NCBI GenBank assembly: GCA_011033025.1
Contig: WFMF01000002.1
Span: 1,488,001-1,552,000, forward strand
Source of the DNA: Beroe forskalii
Lineage: Eukaryota; Ctenophora; Nuda; Beroida; Beroidae
Length of the DNA: 64,000 nucleotides
Direction: 5' to 3'
In this document: piece after piece, positions 12,301-27,300 of the stretch
How the letters are laid out: every line of letters starts with the position of its first letter
Numbering within the stretch: position 1 is the stretch's first letter
The notes under the pieces: model-generated
What the model saw: the letters and a program-made list of their open reading frames with translations, nothing else
What the model was told of the DNA's origin: nothing
Databases searched by the model: none
Made by a program: the position numbers and the translations under genes

Positions 12301-15300
12301 TGAAGTCACAACTAATTATAGAACTATATCTAGAACTATATCTAGCCAGTTCATTTAGATATTGATTACACGATTACACCGTATCATACATACATATTAC
12401 CTACATTACCAGCATTACTATCTCTATACTCTCTATACAGTCTACTTGGCGCGGATAATGATCGTGTACTGAGCCGGTCTGGAGACAAAATACTGAACGG
12501 TAACAGTAACTTTAATGATATTAGAATGTTTTTCAAATCCCAGCCAATCCCAGAATTGATACCTTATTGTAACAAATTTAGTAAGCAACTAATTTATCGG
12601 CAAGAAATTAAGGAAGCAGCAAATTAAGAAACTTTTTTAAGACTCAAAAATTAATTAAGAAACTTTTTTGGAACTGGAATAAATTAAGAAACTTTTATAG
12701 CTCCATAGAATGAGAATATAAATTTTTACTGAAAATTTTTTCTCAGACGAGAAATTACTTGTTTTATTAAATTACTTGTTTTATTAATTGATACCCTTAA
12801 ATTTGTAAAATTTTCAAACTCCCTACTAAACTGTAAACACGGCAAAAGGAACAACTGGATAAGTCAAATGAGGTGTCTTTTCATGTCTTTTATGGTTTTT
12901 GAATTACAAATTTTTTGATATTTATGTAGAATTAATATTACATTAAATCAAGAGTCACGAAATTAAGGTACATAAAATTAATCTACATATAATTAAAGAA
13001 ACATTAAATTAAGAAGCAGTTTATTAAGAAACTTTTTTGCCCGGTTTCTTAATTAACTGCTTTCTTAATTTCATGTAGTAAGGTACTTTGATACGGCTTT
13101 CTGTCGTCTTCACGTCCATACCTACTGAGTCTGACTTTCTATTCGTCACCGTGCGAAGTTGTGCGTGTACTTTTTCGTTGAATGTTCAACAATCAACAGT
13201 TTTTCCCATAATAAAATCAAACGGTTAGGTTATTAAATATTCATAATTTGCAATTATTATTGTCTTCTTGTGTGCAGATCCATACAGTCATTGTTATGGT
13301 TGAGATTCAACGTATGTAATACGCTCTAGTTCATGATAAAAGCTTGTCGTGACTCGTGAATAATGTACGATTAACAAACGAATGGGAGTGTTATATCGAA
13401 AATTATCACACGAGGCGTCAGCCGAGTTTGACAATTTTCGATATCACACGATCCATGAGTTTGTTAATTGTATTATTACCCGACAAAACAGTATTTCCTA
13501 CCACTGGGGTCTGACGACCCTCGTCTGAATTCAACGTTTTTATAGATTTTCGAGTGCCCTTCATAAAATCAGCAATTTATTTAACGATATTCTGCTCTAT
13601 TATTCCGCCACCGTTCAGTAGTCCTATAAAGAGTGATATATCGATAATTATCACACTGGAGTTTGAGCCACGGAGGGTAATAATAATTTTTTCATAATTT
13701 CTTCTATGAACTATAGAAATTAGAAAATAAATTAAAAATTCCTAACATGGTAGGGATCATATTGCTATCAATACATGTAATATATATTAAGTATCCCTAT
13801 CCTATCACTATTTTATAGTTTAAGGGGTGTATTAGTGAACCAATAGAAAGTTATACTTTTATTATTATATCAAGGCAGAAATTTGTATTTAGTGATCTGA
13901 TCTAGCGTGTAAAATCTACCATTCATCAGAATGTTGCATTTGTTGAAATAAAATTCTGTCATAACTGTCTAAATAGTCAAATTAGCCGATATTTTGGGGT
14001 GGTGCCTGAAAATTTTTCAAAAATCACTTAGTATTAATTGGATTATTGTGAGTAACTGCAATATGGGGTGGGTGGTATCTCTGAAATTTGGCTAAATGCA
14101 CTTTCTCACCATATATGTCTGTGCACTTACTCACTGATATCCCCCGGTTTGAACGCAATATAGAAACAAACAATGAAAAGACTACTCATTACTCATTTTC
14201 ATAATAGACTCGTTGAACTCTATGTCTATGGTATGGCAATTATATCAGCTCCACGCAATTAAGTGTTTCAACAAAAGAGTTTTGATTAATAGTTTGTAAC
14301 TCCCAGGCTTCTTAAACATAACAGTGGTGGGTGGTCCCTTACAATTGCAACTCTCTCGGTTCAACAATCCTAATTAAAAAAGTTATGAATACGAATTGTT
14401 AACCTTCCTAATAGTAATCCTGTATGCCCATGTGACCGGTAACAGGCCTCGATCCAAGGAAGTCTCAGTAGCTCCGTACCAATTCCACCTTCAGATTTAC
14501 AGGAACGCGATGAAAGAGATTTGTCATTTATAATTTCATCGCTTACAAAATGATAATTATAAGGTAACTTATCACTCCATATTATAATCCATTGAATAGC
14601 TAAATAAATGGTTTATCGTTTGGATTGTATGCATTAATCAGTGCAATTTAAAATTGACAAATGACATGATTATAATGCATAAAATTCGGTCGATAAACAC
14701 TGTTTCGCAAGTTCCTTATTTAGCACACGTCTTAATTAATAAGTACAACCTCTAAGGTATCTCAGAAACATGACGACTAAGAAACACGCGATGTCAAGTA
14801 AACCAACCCCCTTCTCTCCTTCTCTCCATCCTCTCCTCCTCCTCCTCCTCCTCCTCCTCCTCCTTCTCTGCCAACCTTAAGCTCATCCTCTTCTGATGGT
14901 GGCAAGACCTGGCCTGCTCTTCGGTAACCATGTCACACTTTCCAAGATGATGCCAATCCCAATTGTACCTCTTCCGTGGGAGAGTTGCCTCTTTTATGGG
15001 CGTAAAAGAAAAGAAAATAAACAATGAATTAAGAAAAAATAAGTGGCGTCATTAATAATCCCAAGGAGACAGTACGTCAGCACAGAATCAACCTTCAACA
15101 TAGCCTTATGTCTGGCAGTCTGCTGCCATCTCGGGGTAAACATCTCACCCTGGAACCTCCAAGAGAAGGCTGCATGGTTCTGGGGCAGAGTCCTCCTTAG
15201 TCATTGGTGGTTCCATTTCAACAGTGAAGATCCTTGTTGCGGCTTAACAGTTAACACCCATGTCCCTGACCACTGACCAGCTCTGGCCCTGCAGCCATGA

Positions 15301-18300
15301 TGCGGAACTGGTATATCTTCCAGATCGCCTTCTTCCACCACCCCACCTTCCCCCCCCTCCCCTTCCACCAACCCCTGACTGGATCAGTCTCACGGGGGCT
15401 GGGCTCATCGTGGGGACCACACTCCTCCAGGGCCTCGAAGCAATGGCCGACATATCGTGCGGAATAGCTTTCTAGGCACTAGTGCGTCAGTGCGTGGGTC
15501 TTCCTGATTTTATCATTTTTGTTGATTTATTAAATTTGAATTATTTGTTTTTGAGTTTTTTGAGCTTCGGCTTTTTGTAATTGAAAATATTTAGATCCCA
15601 TATACTTGAATATACTCGAATGCTTGAATCACTAACTCAGCATGAGCAATCTCAATTACAAGGTCTGAGGTCAATTTTCAAGTTTTTCGAGAACAACTGT
15701 ATGTACCATTTTTAAGCGTAAACAAATAGAATAAATAAATACCTTTACAAATAAATATTACAATTTATCGGTCAAAGTATCCGAAAACTTATTTTTTTTC
15801 TTCTTAATAAGTAGCTTCAAACCGGTTACTGCTACTGTCTTACTGCGGCAGAATCTAATTCTAATTCGTTACATGCCACCGTCATCAATATCAAACATAG
15901 TCGGCGAGCGATACTCATACTATAACTTCGAGCTTTCTGTTTTCTGGCAACGTGCGCGCAGAGGGAAAAGTGCACGTGCAGATTAATTGCGCGCGCGTTC
16001 TGTTTAATGCTGTTTTGACTTCATTGCTCATAACTTTTGATCTGAATACATAAGTAATCAATCAATTTGAATTTTATTGTTGAAAATCCTTCGACCGAGG
16101 TGCTGCGTAACAGTTTGTAATGAGCTACGATTTTGCAGGCCCACGGGCGTGCTAGTGAAGTATTTTTCCCGGTCAGGACATAGTAACTGAGTGCAGATGG
16201 GATTGAATGGGTTTCTTAGAGAAGCATCTCTTTACAAACTCCTTAAAACTCCTGATGGTCCAGTAGTAGATGACCGGATTACAGGTGAAGTTGATGTACA
16301 TGACAAACACAGAAAACATGTCAACGGCTGCCAGTTCTTCCGAGTACCGTACGATGATTTCATCTGACATGATGGAGATGGCTGCGTTGTAGGTGCAGTA
16401 CGGCAGCCAGGATACCATGAAGAGGACGGAAATCAGGACGAGGGACAGGGCCCCCTGGACCTGGAGACCCCTCGTTCTGTGCACAAACTTCATCAGCCAG
16501 ACGGTGGTGAGGAGAATGGTGAGGACAGGGACGGCAATGACACTGGATATGATGAGCTGCTTCAGGTCCTCGTGCTCTGACACCTCCAGGCAGTGCAGGA
16601 TGTTAGGCCGGAACTCGAACCTCCACCTCGTCACTCCCCAAGTTACTGCGTTTACTGTCACCGCCCAAACCCACACGCACACGACGATCATACGACCCGT
16701 CCTGCGGGACTTGAGGATGGATTTCAGCGGGTACTTCAGAGCCAGCATCTTGTTAACGTTCAGCCCGCAGATGAGGTGCATGCTGCCGATTGCTGTGACG
16801 TAGGTGAGGAGAGTGCACGCCCGCACATGAAGTCGCCCAGAACCCACTTCTTGGTGAGGAAGGCTGGGATGGCAAGACCAGCGTGCACGATCATGTAGAG
16901 GCTATCCACCACTGCGAGGTGCTGGATAAGAACCAGCGACACAGGGTCAGGCGGACGGCTCGGTAGTGCCTGATGGCAAAGCCAGAACGAAAGGTGTTGC
17001 CTACCAGGGAGAGGAGAAGGTTAGCCACAGACCAGATGAGGACGAGGATGGTGGTGTGGGAGCTGGGTTCATGGGAGTAGATCGTGTGCTCTGCTGGTAC
17101 TGTCATCCCTGAGGGGGAGGGTTGCTTAGAGAGCGTTTGGAATGTTCCAGATTGGTAGCTCTGATAGGATTTACAATTTGTGAACCGTAACATGCATGAT
17201 CTAGGTCGGAAGTGACTGAAAAATACTTTCCTAACAAAATTTAAAACCAAGGAGCTGTTCATACGACTCAGGAGGAACAAAATGTCCACCTCAATAATCG
17301 TTTTATGGTTACTCATACTGGCGCTCTTACACAACCCAGCCGGCCAAAAAGCGTTTAAAATACGTTTATTCAACGTTTTTTGGGAAACCTTAACGAAACG
17401 AAATAACGTTTAATAAACGTTTATTAAACGTTTTTCGCGTAACGTTTTAAAGCATACATTCGGTTTAAAATTTACGTTTCATAAACGTTTCTAGGGAAAC
17501 GTTTAATAAACGTCAAACAGAAAACGGTTATTAAACGAAAATCACACGAAAAATAGTTCCTGCGGTTTCGTTTATTTATGGTTTATAAATCGTTTTCAAA
17601 AAACGTTCTTGATTGGTATCCCTCGAAAAGTCGAAACTATAAATAAACCAATTGATTAACCATTTTCATCACTAAATTATTTCTTACTGTCCTAGAATCT
17701 AGGACAATCTCGACTTGGACTATCTAGTGAGTCTCCGTCGACCATGAGTATGAGTATGAGTACACACATGGTTTTAACAAAAGTAATAGAACTGGGTTAT
17801 TAAATACAGTATTTGCCTTACAAGGCTGTTTATAGACTGAAGCAGGACGGGGGATATAATTGTAAGGGGGTGGTTTCCTTGTGTTTCTATGATGTTATTT
17901 TTGGTTTATTTTGGTTTATTTTTGGCTTTATTTATTTTTATTCATTCGCTATCTATCAGCTTTTTGCGTGATTAAGCAATTTTCTTATCAGCAAATTAAA
18001 GTTATTTGTACAATATAGCACAAGCCTTTGTCCAGCTGGCAATGAGTTCACGCCCCGGCCAAGGCGATAATCCGCGGAAAAAATAGAGTTGAACCCTGGT
18101 TAGAATGTTATTTTGCGCCACATTGAACACCCATAACTAAACTCAATTTTCATCGGATGACGTTTTAAATTGGTAAGTTGCTTATGTTCCTGAGATCTAG
18201 CTATAAAAGAATTTTCAGGGCAATCGAGTGTTAAAATCGGAAGCCCCTAAAAATTGAGCCGCAAAATGATTAAAAATAGGTTTCTATGAAAATATGATCT

Positions 18301-21300
18301 GTTGCCGTACTTAGTGATGCTATAGTGACCTTGTCATGGCTTTATTGTTGCCTGTTATCAAAAATGATGGAAAAATAGAGATGAAAATTGTGCCGTACAT
18401 GAGTTCACACGGACGTTTTGTAGAAATTAGATTTGAAGAAATTCGATATTTAAACGGGATTTTCTGACTTGATTACGTTGAAATGAGTTTAAATACGGAC
18501 TAATGCACGTGAAATTAGATCTGGTTACTATATTTCAGCACGCGAGTTCACAGGACGATTTGTAGAAATTAAGAAATGTATCAATTTAGTAATTCCAAGT
18601 TAGAATAACGTAGTTTTGGGCTTCGTACGTTAGTTACGTGGGTTAGACTTGGTGTGTGGGCAAGTATAGTAACGCAAACGTGGGTTTGGGACTACCAGAG
18701 GCAAGTTATGTTGGTTCAAACTGCGTTTGGGGGTTACATGGGTTCAAACATAAATCTGTCAAGATATCACCACCAAAACTCAAGATGACGGTTGGTCTAG
18801 TAACCCCCCGCGGGTTTGATGTGACAACGGAACCCGAAAGGTCCACGCAATGGACACACCATCCAAAAACCAGCGGGGGTTACTAGACCAACCGTCCAAC
18901 GGTTTTGTGGTGTAAGAAGTTTGGAGTGTGAAGAAAAAGAAAATAGATCTGAAGCTCTTGAAGTCAGATGAAATTTGCTTTGAAATTACGACTGGAAAAT
19001 GGGCGGTGATGCTGTTTATTGTTCTTGAAGAGATTACTGGCGAGGTTTTTGCGGGGGAAGTGGAGGAGAGATCCTGGGACATCTGTACAACGGAGCAACC
19101 TGCACCAGAATTAGCCGGGTTGAACTGTAAAAGCGGTCAGTCAGTTACTAGTGGAAACTTTCACACCTTCAGCGCACGTCCAAGTTCGACACGCCCCTGC
19201 ACAGCAGACTCGCCACATACACGGACACAAACCCTTCCGATCACTTCACTACGGCTATAGGAACACCGGTGTCAACAGTGACGCCTCGAACACGTCGTCG
19301 ACAGCGACCCCTTCGGCTGTCATGGTGTTCAATCAATTACGGTCAGCCATCGAGGAAAAATTGTGCGCCCATATAGAAATGGATAGAACCTATGATGGGA
19401 TGTGTACATATTGTGTTAATACGTGTTTTTCTTGCCTGTACAAAATTTTCAATTTTTCGTTATGATAATAGTTACTGTTAGCACTGACGATGAAGCCAAC
19501 ATGAACAATAATAGTGTTGACTGAAATTCTGATAAGTATATGCTTCATCATCATGGTATCACAAGCCCTTATGGTTCCCCACCGAGGGTTTGTGATAAAC
19601 AGTTTTTTATCAAACCAAAAATACACATTTCAAACGTTTACTTTAGGTTTCATAAACGTAACTTCATTCCGAAAAATTAGTTTTCTGTAAAAACCATAAC
19701 AAAAACATTCCACATACGTATATTTATGGTTTTGTTAAAACGTTAAATAAACCAAAAAATAAACGTATCAAAAACGTTTATTTTTGGTTTTGATCAAACG
19801 TTTCCACAGATCCGTTTATTAAACGTATCAAAAACGTACATCCATAACGTTTGACTTGAAACCAAAATTAAAACCAAAGAAAACGTTTTTTCTTGGTTTA
19901 TTTTTGGTTTCGTTTCTTTGTGCCGGCTGGGAACATATTATGAAGCGCAAACATAATATAATAAAGGCATTATTGGAAGGTAGTTGACTAACTGACAAGC
20001 TTAACAAGTCCATGCATGGGGAAGATGGTAATTGGTTAATCGGTATTCGGTAGGCAAAGACTTGTCATTGGGCTGTAGAATAAGGTCAATTGAACAATGC
20101 TACCGAATAATCAGTTTTAGCTCTATTTGGCAGGAAATGAGAATGGAAAGAAAACCAATATCTAAGCGGTATTCAAAAAATAAACTAGTATAAAAGAAAA
20201 CTCTTATGTGGTATGCCAAACTGCTGCCATACAAATACGTGACGCAAGCAGTAAATGGGTAAATGCACCTCGTCATAAGTATCAACATGATAATGATTTG
20301 GTGATGTGTGCTCTAATTCGAGCATCCAGGGGTCATTAACTATCGATAATAATCGTGAGCCGCACACTGTACAGCAAAACTACTCGCTAGATAATAGTAA
20401 TAAATTATCATGATAGTAATAAATTATCATTCATAGTCAGTCAACATGTCAAAGAAATGTATTGTGAGTTTTTGCACAAAAAATTTCAAAGTTCTGTCTC
20501 AAAAAGTGCCTGGGTATTGAGTATGGGATCGTTCACATATTACGTAATCACCTAGGGGGGGGCCGGGGGTTTCCGAATGATTACGTTACATGTTATTGTA
20601 ACAATTACAGCTACTGTAAACTTGATTACGAGGGGGAGAGGAGGGGCTAAAATCGGCCAAAAATTGATTACGTAATATGTGAATGAACGCTATTGAGTAA
20701 TCAACGAAAAACTGTTTTTTTGCTTTTGAGACACAAAAAATGTTTTCTTTCACTAACTAGACTCCAAAATTCGCAAAAATTTGGAGTAATACTATCCGAT
20801 ATTTGCCTGACATATTTTGAAATTTTCATTCAGTTTACTCGGAGATATCCCCATTTTTGTAACGCAAAATGTTACCATAATATGCAAGGTCACATTCCAT
20901 AATGTAGAGATAAACATGATGCTTGTTTACTACTGATTCAGTTTATTTTAAATTGTTTTGTGCATTTTAATTAATATAATGAAAATTTCACAATTTCGGG
21001 CATTTTCACAGCATCATGGAACTGGAGTTGAAATTGATTTTATCCCGATACGAGTCTAATCGAAAATGTGGCCGAAAAACCGGTTTTTCGTTGATAACTC
21101 AGACATTTTTTGAGTAAGACACTTCAAATATTTGGTGCACAAATTTACAACCTATTTCTATAATTTCCCAGAATTTCATTGAATAAATCCTTAAATAGAA
21201 AAAATATTCAAGCTTCAAAAATCTAAAAATGTAACATGTTTATTTGGCCACCCAGTACCCGGACAATATTCCCGGGGATGGAAATTTTGGGGCTCGAAAA

Positions 21301-24300
21301 TATGAACATTTTTAATATCACCACAACAAATGTCTATTTATTATAGACCCGCATGAAAAGTGAGAAGGTTCTTTATTCGTCATGATCCTATTCATGCAGG
21401 GTTAAGATCTTGGGTCAAGAGCAGGTACTTGGCTACATCAATTAATTAGTCCTGATCACTGATCAGAGACAGCGTACTCTATTCATGCAAGGGCACAATT
21501 TTTATGATGATATTCTGATTTCTAAGAAATGGCTAGGGTCAAAGCATCAATCTCCATCCTCCTGTCAATAGTAATATGGCCTTCAACTCCTGAAAAGCTA
21601 GTGATGATGAGCATCTCACGTAGTTCACGTTAGTACACACAATAGACTCGTGGTCCTCTTTATTTTACTCCTGTTCTCCTGTCATTTAAATGGATGATAA
21701 ACTGATCTATTAAAAGAAATCGTGTGAAAGAGTCTCATTGTACAATACTCCTGCTCATTCAAGACCTCAATACACCTGTATTTCCTTCAACTGGTATTTA
21801 TTATTTATAACTGTCTGAGGTTATCTTCTTTAGTTTGATCTCTTTGATATAGCAAGAATCAAGATACATCGGTTTAAGTGTTCGTAGTTTTTACATGTGA
21901 TTCAGGTGTTCAACTGTTCATTCTCTTCAGTCTTCCCCAGAACTTCACGACATGCGGAAAATCACCTTCTTCTTGATTATCTTTGGTGTCATCAATATCC
22001 ATGTTATTGCTTCTGTCGATGAGAGGGAGCAATGTTACCACGACTACAAAATCACAGCACTCGCCGGAGACACAGCCGATCAGATGTCATTGCTGACACC
22101 AGCAGAGAAGACCATTTCCTCCAACACAGTTAAAATCTGCGAAGAAAACGAAGATTGTTTCTACTTCACCCTGACCGGCACTGCCTCAGTGATCATCAAG
22201 GAGGACCTAGACAGCCGGCCTGTTTCCGAGGATAGTGAGATGAGTGCGAGGGCAGCGCAATGTCTCCCTGACGGGACCACCCAGGTGACACCTGCAGAAT
22301 GTGAGGAATGGGTGGCACGTGTCCAGCAGGGTTTCCAGGGTAACGCGATGTTAAGAGACAAGGTGTCAGGGATGGAGTTGACGTGTGGTGGGGTGGCAGT
22401 GTGTTCTGGGGCAGAGTGTGTGTCAGAAGATGATATGGTGTCAGGAGCAGGACCAACGGGGGTCAATAAGGTGGTGGTTATGGTGTTTCTCATACTGTTA
22501 GTTATGTTGGACTGATGTGAGCCCTCCCTTACGGAAATCGGGAAAATTTTGTTGAAAGTTCAGCTAACCCTCTGTTCTAAAGTACTGATTTTCCAAAACA
22601 TTCTTCTTCGATTTGATCCCCGAGGCGATTTAATTTCCAATAATTAATCAATTATTCTGTATTCAATCCAAATTCTCATCTATATGGGTGTACTCGCGTG
22701 ATATTTTGTCCAGGTGCAATTCTCTCCATGAACTTTCTCGTGGTCATAGACAAACTAACAAATAATAAATTCGATAAAAGAAATGGACAGTCGTTAGGAC
22801 AGTGCCGCTCGTGTTGCAGCAAATGTGTTGTAACAGCTCAATAATGAGACAGGTTATAATGTCTGATTTTGGGAATAGAGGTGTCATTAGAGGTATTGTC
22901 TTTCAATGACTTGAGCGCTACTTGAATCTAGGCTGAACTGTGTGACTGTGTGCCGGTGTTCATTTGAAAACAAAAAAATGTGAATTATTCACAATATGAT
23001 TGTTTTTAATGTGGTTTTGATTGGTCGCATATTAACATTATGAGATGCGCGAAAATCTTGAATTTTTTTCCCATCACAAGATAATCACTGTACTGAGTAC
23101 TGACGAGTTCAAAGTTGCGAAATACATGCAACCAATAGGTGGAATGAAGGTATGAATGTGCCCAGGTGCTAGCTCAGGACACTCTAAAGTCCATGTGTAA
23201 CTGACATCTACACCACTAAAACTGAAGATTAGAAGATGCCATGAATTGTTTTAACTCTTCCGCTGTTCTTTCTAAAGTTCTAATCGACTTCTGTATATTC
23301 AATACTCAGATTTATTGTTGTCGATTACCGCTCGACAGTAGTAAATGCATGCAAAAAATACAGGCTCTTTCTTAAGGTCTGCCTAATAGGAAACCTATTA
23401 AAGTCTATGAAAACGGAATAAAAACAGATAAAAACAAAAATGGTGTGTATAATCTATCTGAAAGGAGGATATATTATTACCTGGAAAGCAATGTCTCATC
23501 AGCTTTGAAATAGGCCCAGATTACCTCATGAGACTTAAAAACATGGGACTATAATTCTGGGCATCGAAATTTTGGGGTTTCGAAAATATGGGGATCTTTT
23601 AAAACCCAAATTTCGCGCCCCCAAAGAGGAGAAAAGGGTATTTTCGCCTCTTTCAAATTTGAAAAAAAATAAGGAAAATTTTGGAACGAATCAGAAAAGT
23701 TAAACGGTGCATTTCGACTGATCATTGCACTCTCAAAAAATACGACAATTTTCAGAAATAAATACGTATCGTATTTTTGCCGTACTTTTAACCTTGCGAA
23801 TCTGAGGATAATTCAGAAGAGAGCATTTGTTTTTTGTTTGGAAACCCACGGTGGGGCTGGCAATATGCCGAAATCTTTATTACAATAAAAGTTAATCAAA
23901 GTGCTGGAGAGGAGGTCAGAAATAGCTCCATATATTATAGATTATTGCGAAGGGCTTCGCATGCAGGTTGTAGTAGTTTGAGTTGGGTTTGTGGTTTAGT
24001 AAGGAAAACACAATAACTCACTTTTCGGAACTGACTTGCTTCCCACAACGCTCAGGGATGGGCTGTTGCAAGGCCTAGTCAGTCGGTACGTGATAGTCAT
24101 ATTGCTCAATGCTTACGTGTATTGTTCAGGAAATTAGAGGTCAGGTAATGACAACAAGAACGTGAACTACCTGGACCTCAATATTTCTATCCAACCAAGC
24201 AAGGTTATTGTGTCTGTATATAACAAGACCGATGACTTTAATTTCTCTGTAGTTTCCTTAACATTTCAGCATTTCCACAGAGTAATATCCCTCTAGAAGT

Positions 24301-27300
24301 AGGCCATAATGTATTCTATAGTCAAATCCTTAGGTATGCTAACATTTGTACTGAATTAGAAACTTTCCTCTTCAATCTTCAAAAAGTTTTCCAAAAACTG
24401 ATTGAAAGAGGATATAGTAACTCCAATCTTGTAGACATTATTAAACGTTGCCTTAATAAGAATAGCTTAGTTTTTCAGAAATATGCAATTTTAGATAACA
24501 GTACAATTTTAGATCAATTTGTTTAGGTATTGGTGCGCGAGGTTCTTCACATTCTGTACTGGATAGTTGTGCAGCTTGTTGCTGACCTTGAGCAACTTAC
24601 TGTATGATTAGCCTGGGACTGAATGGGGCTGGACAGGCAGATGCCTGTAACCTCCCATTCATTTTAATAACTTTCACTTTCAGGTTTTAGATAGTAACAT
24701 TAAGATGTTTCACCCGTATTTAACACTCATTGATCTTTTGCCTCTACTGAACTCTTTCCTTTTCCTCCCCTTCCTCTAAACTGTGTTGCTCAGGAATCCG
24801 GAGTCCTGGGTGGCCCAGCCCTGCAGTTGTAAGCTGTGAGGGGTACGTGGGCCGAAACCTCCGTTTCCCTTTGTCACCTGCTGATGGGACACCGACATCG
24901 CAGATGGCAGGGAGACCTTACAACTGTCGGGTAACCGCTGATGATTCACAGTTTAGTCTCTTCCGCCTCTTATGTCAATCCTTGAATTAGAAAATCGATG
25001 TACAGTATTTTGTTATGTTTGTAGTATACTCATACACCTCTATAGATAAGACATTGGACTCATTAGGGTTGGTTGGTAACTGTGGAGAATTTTCTATTAA
25101 TTTCAGGAATCAGGGAGTTACCACTGTGATAAATTTGCTAAGTATTGTTGTTGGTTATTGAGATAATAGGTTCGTGTTTATCCTCGTACCAATATTGATT
25201 TCTAGCAACCTGTGTTCTTCCTCATTTTTTCGGCGCCTGTAGGCACCGATGAATTCAAACAGTCCTAAAGTAGAGCGCGGTATGGGTTAGGGTTTGGGTT
25301 TCAGTTTGGGTTAGGGTTGGGGTTAGGATTAACCTAAACTCTATCCCTAATCCAAAGTCTAACCCCAACCCTAACACATATATGTTTATATCGGAGACAT
25401 ACCGTGAAGCATCGGCCCACGCCAATGTAGGACTGCATTTATTCATTGGCGCCAATAAAATTAATTAATAGGACAAGGAAATTAGGTCATAGGCCGATAA
25501 TTGACTCAAAGCTCAGCTGATAAAAATGTATAACGACAAAAGTTAGAAAAGCTACAAAAACAAAGCATTAAAATGGATGGTGGTAATGAACTGAGGGAGG
25601 AAACGAAAAAACTAACATTCAAGAATGACAAGGATTAGAACCTCTTACGCTTTAAGGCCATATAAGTACATATATACTGCCCAATCGTGAGAATAATACA
25701 CATACTGAAATACACTTTTGATTTTGTACTGATTCATGAAGGGTTAAAGTTACAGATCTTAAATTAAATTTACAAAAAAATGGACATTTACAAGAAACAA
25801 ATTGTGTCTTCTTAACGACCCCAGATGCTACTTTTTCACGATTGGCTTAATCCGAGATAATGGATCCCCAACTGGAAGAAACTTACGAAACAAAGTGACC
25901 TCAGTCCTTCTTTTCGACCTACTTTTCAACCTGTCGTTTTCGACCTATGAAGACACATATGCGTGATAAGATAAGAAAGAGGAAAGAGAGATCAATCACT
26001 GAACTAGGACTGCTAAATGACTCGGGCATGTGAAATCCTTTGTATAGTTCTAGTTGTTCAAATCTTGGTCGAAACTTATTAAAAATCACATACATTAACT
26101 AATTATGCAACAGAGCATTACTAAGCATTATATTTATTAGTTAATATGTATTGATTGAAGTGCGATTCAATAAAATTTGTCTTTATATAAATTTGTCTTT
26201 ATACTGAGTTCATATTACGAGCTAACAGCTTTATAATATGTATTTGAATTTCAGCTCGTACATGTTAAATTGCAGCTGAGCTGTGAGCATGAAGTTATGA
26301 AATAAATTGCACACTTTTATTGCAACTAAAATTCTTCCACCAATCATCACTGAATATTGGTCAAATGTCCTGTTGAGATGTGATAAAGGTCATGCCAGAG
26401 GTGATATGATATTAGTATATCATGCACTGATTTACCCAGGCTACGCGCGCCCGCTGCCTCGAAAAAAAAAAAGAACGAGTATAGTAATCGTTCTCTATTC
26501 TCATCAGAATTATATTTTGTCACAGTACCAAATCTCAGATGAAAAGGATCAAAAAGTACACTCGCCAGAGATCATTGGTTCAGTGATTTCAAAGATGTGT
26601 AATTTTCATGAGGCATGTGTGAGGTATGTTGGAAATTTTCAATTTCAAACGCTTTTTTCTGCAACAGAATGTGAAAATTTGAGCGTTAGTAGACGTATTT
26701 AGCCTATTGTTTCTCTGTATTACATTATTTACAGATTATTCGTAGGTTTTTAGAGAGTTCGGGAGATTTGAGCTACCTACAAAATGATACGTAATTCAAT
26801 GTCTGAGATATGCGGAATAACATAGGCTAAAAACTGCAGGGGACCAGGTGCGATCGATTCACCATTCTAAAGTTTCTTTACTTCAACGTGTAGCAGCTAC
26901 GTGTTTCATTTCAAACAGCAACACTGTAGCTGTTTGAAATGAAACTATGATCTAGTTCAATGCTCATGACGTGCAAAAACTACAACAGTGAAAATCATAA
27001 TCCTCGTTTACATTATGGCAACGCGGATTAGCAAATTTGAGGGGATTGAGCGAAAGACGAAAAGTAACCCGTTTAGCAATTTGATAAAATTAAAATCAAA
27101 CACTAAAATTTTAACTGGATTGAATGTCATCCTTAATTAGATGATGGACTTGCTCCAGAGAAATTCACCTTAATAAATTATCTGACTTTACATTCAATGC
27201 TTGACGTTGAATTATATTAGCGGGTTCTATTTATTGCACATGCTCACATATAATATTGATACTCTTCATGACTAATTGGACGATTATCATCATATGAGAG

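Noticed and set aside
14794-15024. Glu-rich 76-codon antisense frame
   Set aside because: The acidic run is the (CTC)n microsatellite; nothing else supports a gene.
16393-16898. Two + strand frames (136 and 101 codons)
   Set aside because: Shadows of the GPCR on the opposite strand, which has clear helix motifs.
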